A DNA stretch of 61,309 nt from Bacteroidota bacterium (GTDB lineage: Bacteria; Bacteroidota; Ignavibacteria; UBA10030; UBA8401), in contig JAUXTU010000066.1 of NCBI GenBank assembly GCA_030679145.1, positions 1 to 61,309 on the forward strand, read 5' to 3'. The translations under genes and the position numbers were made by a program. The notes under the pieces were generated by a model. The model did no database searches, was not told the DNA's origin, and saw only the letters and a program-made list of their open reading frames with translations. Positions 57,123 through 61,309 of the stretch are shown piece after piece; positions within the stretch are counted from its first letter, which is position 1, and every line of letters starts with the position of its first letter.

Positions 57123-57317
57123 TTACTTCTTACCGGAATTCCTTACGTTGTACGTTTTCCAAAATCCGGTCTTAACGTTATTAGTGAACGCGGTGCTGCC
57201 GTTTGGTTTTGTTATGTTCGGATGATTGTGTTTCCACCAGTCGGATTGTTTACCGGGTGTGGCGGCACCGGAGAGAAAAGAGCCGCTCTTGCGTGGTTGT
57301 TCATTGTGGGTTTTCAT
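57123..57317 (-). CDS. Small basic protein, possible gene
   Basis: 64 residues (MKTHNEQPRKSGSFLSGAATPGK start). It is basic, polar and Gly/Asn/Lys-rich, with WWKHNHPNITKPNG in the middle and no hydrophobic core. Support: AAGGTGA 6 nt before ATG 57317, and a terminator hairpin directly after the stop. No family is recognised. It could be an RNA-binding or envelope peptide, or spurious. Confidence 0.45.
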   Translation of the reverse strand: MKTHNEQPRKSGSFLSGAATPGKQSDWWKHNHPNITKPNGSTAFTNNVKTGFWKTYNVRNSGKK

Positions 57318-57352
57318 ACGGTCACCTTATAATTGTTGACGATGGTGAACAT

Positions 57353-57660
57353 GAAAAAGTACAGACATTTCGTTTGGGAATCAAGAGCCGAAAGACGATG
57401 TCTGACGGCTTGCCCGCCTTCTTTTGCCTAAGGCATCACTTCGTGATTGGTGGGCGTTTTTCACCTGTCCGCCATGTTTTTTGGCGGAACGTCTGACATC
57501 TGGCGTAGACCAGCGTAAAACACTAAAGGAAAACTTGACCCCGCAAAACATCAGACATTGAAAACCATGTCAGATGTTATCCACCGTCCGACACTCAGCA
57601 TTGGCTTGGTGAAAGCAGAGCGTTTAAAATAAACATTCCCAATCAAAGATTGGGAATGAG
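57353..57660. repeat. Composite intergenic repeat, copy 2 (longest)
   Basis: Blocks in order: GAAAAAGTACAGACATTTCG, TCAAGAGCCG, GTCTGACGGCTTGCCCGCC, a GGTGGGCG hairpin, TTTTTCACCTGTCCGCCATG..GGCGGAACGTCTGACATC, then AAAACATCAGACATTGAAAA and CAGCATTGGCTTGG, and a final CATTCCCAATC/GATTGGGAATG hairpin (57634-57658). On the minus strand this hairpin is followed by TTTATTTTAAA and acts as terminator for the gene ending at 57684. A 36-bp stretch (57503-57538) is absent from copy 1. Confidence 0.85.
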
Positions 57661-57683
57661 ATGAAAACAGTGTTGAAACGGGG

Positions 57684-57956
57684 TCACTCTTTTTTACTTG
57701 CGAACAAAAATTCCCGCGAAACTTTTCCCGCACGCTGAACACCTGCTTTGAATCGTTCATCCTTGAACCAACCCATTGCTTTATCCATATTCTCAACGTT
57801 CAGATGGACAAGAACAGTGTTCGGGTCTGTTTCATCCCGATAGACAGGACCGTCTGTCATTCCGTAATCTAACCTGGCAACGCGACATTCGTCATGTGCC
57901 GTTCTCCATTGAGAAAAATTCTCAGGAGTTACCCGTATCAAGATGGATTGCTGCAT
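57684..57956 (-). CDS. Small dimeric alpha-beta barrel-like protein (Dabb/ABM-like), uncharacterised
   Basis: 90 residues. The pattern LIRVTPENFSQWRTAHDECRVARLDYGMTDGPVYRDETDPNTVLVHLNVENMDKAMGWFKDERF..GV is that of small ferredoxin-like monooxygenase or stress proteins with two alpha/beta repeats. The exact family is not certain. A terminator of the CATTCCCAATC type follows 24 bp behind the stop. Confidence 0.75.
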   Translation of the reverse strand: MQQSILIRVTPENFSQWRTAHDECRVARLDYGMTDGPVYRDETDPNTVLVHLNVENMDKAMGWFKDERFKAGVQRAGKVSREFLFASKKE

Positions 57957-58060
57957 ACTGTGTTCCTTTCTAAATCAGACAGAATTGTCGTGAATTCACA
58001 ACAAAGATATGGTGCGGATGGAAAAAAACTATTAACCCGGGTTAAGAAATGAAAAACTGT

Positions 58061-58663
58061 TCACGATTTCTTGCTAAGCCGTTTTCTCATTCGGCTGAGG
58101 GATGGCGGTTCGATGTTCAGATACGCAGCGATATACTGCAGCGGAACACGTTGAAAGAGGTTTGGTTGCTTTTTCAGGAGCTTCAGGTATCGTTCTTCCG
58201 GAGTTAATGTTTTTATCTCTTCTATTCGTTTTAACGATGCGGCGGCAGTGCGCCCCATCTTGAAAGCATACCATTGTTTCAGTTTTGGAATACGTTCTTC
58301 AAGTTTTAAAAAATCTTCCTTCGTGATCACCAGCAGTTCGCAATCTTCCAACGCCTGCACGTAATTCGTCCCGGGATTTCCCGAATAGAAACTTTCGAAA
58401 TCCCCGATCCACCAATCTTCTAACGCGAAAAATAATATCCGCTCGTGTCCGTGCTCGTCCACCACAAAACTCCGAGTGCATCCCTTGTTAAGATATGACC
58501 GAACGCGGGTGATATCACCTGCCCGAAGATAGAATTCCTTTTTACGGATATGCTTGATGTGAAAACAGGACAATAGATCGGAGAACTCTTCGTCGGTGAA
58601 TCCGAACGTTCCCTTGAAGAGATTAATGAAACCGGGGAAAATAGAGACTTCGCTGCCGTTCAT
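58061..58663 (-). CDS. Crp/Fnr-type transcription regulator
   Basis: 200 residues. An N-terminal cNMP-binding-like domain (IRKKEFYLRAGDITRVRSYLNKGCTRSFVVDEHGHERILFFALEDWWIGD) lacks the classical RAA.T phosphate cassette, so its effector is uncertain. The C-terminal HTH is VPLQYIAAYLNIEPPSLSRMRKRL. This subfamily is common in Bacteroidota. It follows the third repeat copy and may regulate nearby genes. Confidence 0.9.
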   Translation of the reverse strand: MNGSEVSIFPGFINLFKGTFGFTDEEFSDLLSCFHIKHIRKKEFYLRAGDITRVRSYLNKGCTRSFVVDEHGHERILFFALEDWWIGDFESFYSGNPGTNYVQALEDCELLVITKEDFLKLEERIPKLKQWYAFKMGRTAAASLKRIEEIKTLTPEERYLKLLKKQPNLFQRVPLQYIAAYLNIEPPSLSRMRKRLSKKS

Positions 58664-58711
58664 TGTTTCTCACAATATAAATATATTTCCGTTAGATGCC
58701 GCAGAGTGGAC

Positions 58712-58902
58712 GAAAAAGTACAGACATTTCGTTTAGGAGTCAAGAGCCGGAACGAAGTCTGACGGCTTGCCCGCCATCTTTTTTGGTGGGTGTTTTTCAC
58801 CTGTCCGCCATGCTTTTTGACGGAATGTCTGACATCTAGCGATGGTTCGGCGAGAGCAGAGCCTTTAAAACAAACATTCCCAATCAGGAGATTGGGAATG
58901 AG
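58712..58902. repeat. Composite intergenic repeat, copy 3
   Basis: Blocks: GAAAAAGTACAGACATTTCG, TCAAGAGCCGG, GTCTGACGGCTTGCCCGCC, GGTGGGTG, CACCTGTCCGCCATG..GACGGAATGTCTGACATC, then GCAGAGCC and hairpin CATTCCCAATC/GATTGGGAATG (58875-58900), behind the RelA/SpoT gene on the minus strand. The hairpin is followed by TTTGTTTTAAAG. The AAAACATCAGACATTG block is missing. Confidence 0.85.
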
Positions 58903-58912
58903 AGAAATATTA

Positions 58913-59956
58913 TTAATCTTTTAATTTAGGTAGTCGATTTTTAATTAAATCAATCTTATCAATGAATTCTCGTGTATCCAAAAAATAATTGGGATAAGCT
59001 TTTTTTAGAGACTTTATTGAATCTATAGAAACAAGAACTGCCTGTAATTTAGCTCCTGAAGTAATTTGTCTTTCAACCTCTGTGTATGCTTGGTTTGCAG
59101 CTGCCAAATTTGTTTTACTGAATGGTATTAGATTTACAACATTTTTTTCCAAGTTAAGTATTATAAGATGATATTTACTATTAATAGCTTCTTTTTTAGA
59201 AACATGTTCTGCTGCGACAGTAAACCCTCTTAATTTTTCACCAATTCCTAAACTAATGAATTGGCTTATAACTTGCGTAAAAGTCTCATTTTTTGTTAAA
59301 ATTTTATATTGGGGGATTGGCTCGCAGTTTTCTAAATGTGCAAAAGCAGAACCAGTTAATGCAAAAAATTCTAGAATCTTTTCTGGCCCTTCACTTGATT
59401 TCAAAGAATAATCAATAAAAGTTCCCATAGTTTCAACTGCGGTTGCCCAAGTATGTTGCAGTTTTGTTCTTATTTGAATTTCAATTTTTAATCCATTTGA
59501 TTCTTCGATTTTTGGGTTTACATATTTATATATTAGATGAACACTTCGATAGCCACTTTTTTTAGGATAATTTATATAATCATCTTCATAAATAAATTCA
59601 TGTTTAATTTTACTTTCTAACAAACTTTGCTTAATTGTAAAGACATCATTTAAATTTTTAAGCACAATCCTCAAACCAGCAATATCTTGCATTGTTGATA
59701 ATTTCATGTTCTTATTTCTAAGAAGTTTTGTAATTATTGATGGAGATCGTTTTAATCTTTGTGCTACAAATCCATCTTTTTCGAGTTGAATTAACTTTAA
59801 TCTAATATTTGCTTGAAAAGTATTTATTGGGGCATCATGAATAGTTCTCCAATAAGTTAAAATATCTTCGGCCCTTCTTATTTCGTCAGGACCATGGTTT
59901 ATTTTATCCTTTAGTATTATTCCAGCTTTGTTTATTTCATTTTTTGAATAATTCAT
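58913..59956 (-). CDS. RelA/SpoT-domain alarmone synthetase-like protein (single synthetase domain), AT-rich
   Basis: 347 residues from ATG 59956; a TTG 33 bp upstream gives an extension. Synthetase motifs are intact: KRSPSIITKL, DIAGLRIVL, SGYRSVHLIYKY and EIQIRTKLQHTWATAVE. There is no N-terminal HD hydrolase, TGS or ACT domain. A C-terminal domain of ~170 residues (FTVAAEHVSKKE..YHLIILNLEKNV..YFLDTREFIDKID) is unassigned. Family: small alarmone synthetase, or the toxSAS branch used in toxin-antitoxin or phage defence. Visibly lower GC than its neighbours points to recent acquisition. No antitoxin gene is evident. Confidence 0.9.
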   Translation of the reverse strand: MNYSKNEINKAGIILKDKINHGPDEIRRAEDILTYWRTIHDAPINTFQANIRLKLIQLEKDGFVAQRLKRSPSIITKLLRNKNMKLSTMQDIAGLRIVLKNLNDVFTIKQSLLESKIKHEFIYEDDYINYPKKSGYRSVHLIYKYVNPKIEESNGLKIEIQIRTKLQHTWATAVETMGTFIDYSLKSSEGPEKILEFFALTGSAFAHLENCEPIPQYKILTKNETFTQVISQFISLGIGEKLRGFTVAAEHVSKKEAINSKYHLIILNLEKNVVNLIPFSKTNLAAANQAYTEVERQITSGAKLQAVLVSIDSIKSLKKAYPNYFLDTREFIDKIDLIKNRLPKLKD

Positions 59957-60014
59957 TTTTAAAAATACCCAGTTATAAGTTATTAACAAAAATATAAAAA
60001 AATTCGTTATTATT

Positions 60015-61085
60015 TTAATTCTTAAACGGCTTCGCTCTCACATATTGCACCGCCCACTCAATCTCATCACCCAACTGCTGCACCGCTTGTAATGGAAAAT
60101 AAGGGTTACGCAAAATCTCCCGCGCAAAAAAGACAACATCTGCTTTTCCTTCGGCAACAATAGCCTCTGCCTGTTCTGCGGTAGTGATCAATCCAACTGC
60201 GCCGGTCAATATGCCGCTCTTGCGCACTGCTTCTGCAAATGGAACCTGATATCCGGGAGCAAGTGGAATAATCACTTTCGCAACATTCCCGCCTGAAGAA
60301 CAATCAATTAGATCAACCCCGAGTGATTTTAAAATTGAAGCAAGCGCAACAGAATCTTCAATTGTCCATCCGCCATTAGTCCACTCAGAAGAGGAGATGC
60401 GCACAAAAAGAGGATTTTCTGCCAACCACACAGACCGTATTGCTGTTACCACTTCGCGAAGCAGACGCGTTCTATTCTCAAACGATCCACCGTAAGTATC
60501 CGTGCGGTGATTACTCAGCGGTGATAAAAATTCGTGGATCAAATATCCATGCGCCGCATGAATCTCAATCACTTTAAATCCGGCAATTAACGCGCGTTGT
60601 GCCGCTGCTTTAAAATTAGTGAGCACTTTTTGTATTCCTGCACTGTCAAGTTCTGCGGGAGGAATGATGTCCGAAGTAAAACCGATTGCGCTCGGGGCAA
60701 CGGTTTGCCATCCGCCGTTCACTGCAGTAATTTGTTTTCCCCCTTTCCAAGGAGAAGCAGTTGACGCTTTTCTTCCGGCATGCGCAAGTTGAATTCCTGC
60801 AATACTTCCATGCTGATGGATAAAATCGGTGATTCGTTCCAGTCCGGGAGTATGTTCGTCCTTCCAAATACCGAGGTCGTCAGGAGAGATTCTTCCTTCA
60901 GGAGAAACGGAAGTTGCTTCGGTAAAGATCAATCCCGCTCCGCCGACTGCTCTGCTTCCGAGATGGACAAGATGCCAGTCATTTGCAAATCCATCAACGG
61001 ATGAATATTGGCACATTGGCGAAACAACAATGCGGTTTTTGAGTGTAACGTTTTTGATCGTAAGGGGAGAAAATAATTTTGACAT
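60015..61085 (-). CDS. Old Yellow Enzyme-type NADH:flavin oxidoreductase (NamA/YqjM-like)
   Basis: 356 residues, normal for YqjM-type enzymes. FMN and active-site features: LKNRIVVSPMCQYSSVDGFANDWHLVHLGSRAVGGAGLIFTEAT, IQLAHAGRKAS, GFKVIEIHAAHGYLIHEFLSPLSNHRTDTYGGSFENRTR and VDLIDCSSGG. Cys in SPMCQY matches the redox-tuning Cys of the YqjM class. It reduces electron-poor alkenes with NAD(P)H. ATG 61085 fits the family start. Confidence 0.95.
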   Translation of the reverse strand: MSKLFSPLTIKNVTLKNRIVVSPMCQYSSVDGFANDWHLVHLGSRAVGGAGLIFTEATSVSPEGRISPDDLGIWKDEHTPGLERITDFIHQHGSIAGIQLAHAGRKASTASPWKGGKQITAVNGGWQTVAPSAIGFTSDIIPPAELDSAGIQKVLTNFKAAAQRALIAGFKVIEIHAAHGYLIHEFLSPLSNHRTDTYGGSFENRTRLLREVVTAIRSVWLAENPLFVRISSSEWTNGGWTIEDSVALASILKSLGVDLIDCSSGGNVAKVIIPLAPGYQVPFAEAVRKSGILTGAVGLITTAEQAEAIVAEGKADVVFFAREILRNPYFPLQAVQQLGDEIEWAVQYVRAKPFKN

Positions 61086-61309
61086 AATTTATTAAGCTGG
61101 CTACTATCCTGAGCAAGTGACGGGAATAATAAATAGAGGCATCTGAAAAATCTCGCATCAATGTCATTGCGGGCATAATAGTCAAAAAGTGTTGCTAAAA
61201 TCACTGTAAGTTGTTCTTTGAAATAGCGTTATTGGTAGAAAACTCCAACAAGGTGTAGAATCGTGACGAAAAAAACATTGTGCTCGATGTAGTTCATCAG
61301 ATGTCAAAC
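61086..61309. other. Non-coding right edge
   Basis: 224 bp upstream of the oxidoreductase gene up to the window end. I see no convincing gene; only short frames overlap. The promoter of the Old Yellow Enzyme gene probably lies here, and a CCTGAGCAAGTGACGGGAATA fragment recalls the REP-like repeats elsewhere. Confidence 0.35.

Noticed and set aside
57003-57225. Open frame on the plus strand encoding SLPNSVWERTS-type peptide
   Set aside because: It is the translation of the palindromic GCTCCCAAAC/GTTTGGGAGC repeat and has no ribosome binding site or domain; better explained as repeat sequence.

Overview
The window looks like the chromosomal replication-origin region of a free-living bacterium of the Bacteroidota/FCB group, most likely an Ignavibacteria-type lineage. 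This is inference. It rests on a GH16 enzyme ending in a type IX secretion sorting domain with the NYPNPFNPTT motif, several Bacteroidota-style glycoside hydrolases (GH97, GH30, GH13), many weak Shine-Dalgarno sites, and the gene order rpmH-rnpA-yidD-yidC to the left of dnaA and dnaN-recF-dciA-gyrB-gyrA to the right.

Layout. 0-7.6 kb: the end of a membrane protein, a secreted GH16 laminarinase-like enzyme, a minus-strand glycan cluster (GT2, GT4, methyltransferase) and a large degenerate superfamily-1 helicase-like protein. 7.7-12.1 kb: a cold-shock protein, ilvD, a serine hydrolase and a duplicated membrane protein. 12.2-25.6 kb: the origin core. Genes left of dnaA run leftward and genes right of it run rightward, and DnaA-box-like sites lie on both sides of dnaA. 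A WG-repeat protein sits between gyrB and gyrA. 25.8-30.9 kb: an envelope block with a lipoprotein, two paralogous membrane-anchored coiled-coil proteins, and an SPFH/unknown/ribbon-helix-helix operon with operator-like palindromes in its promoter. 31-34.7 kb: MlaE/MlaF/MlaD lipid transport, then MsrB and DoxX. 34.7-54 kb: housekeeping and accessory genes (SlyD, GH97, Asp/Glu racemase, DHCW cupin, YebC, DinB, GH30, a heme-binding sensor kinase, AnmK, GH13, endonuclease IV). 53.4-61.1 kb: a minus-strand accessory region with an ECF42-like sigma factor and its YCII/DGPF-type partner, WD40, Crp/Fnr, an AT-rich RelA/SpoT synthetase and an Old Yellow Enzyme. It is full of repeats.

The strongest unexplained signals are: a TA-flanked MITE-like inverted-repeat element that supplies the stop codon of the YCII gene (56.43-56.59 kb); a composite intergenic repeat in three copies (52.8, 57.4 and 58.7 kb), two of which carry terminator hairpins directly behind minus-strand genes; a 16-bp perfect inverted repeat between mlaE and mlaF; the SPFH-RHH operon; and the post-gyrA trio of a lipoprotein with two coiled-coil paralogues. 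I saw no rRNA, tRNA, CRISPR array, intact insertion sequence or prophage.
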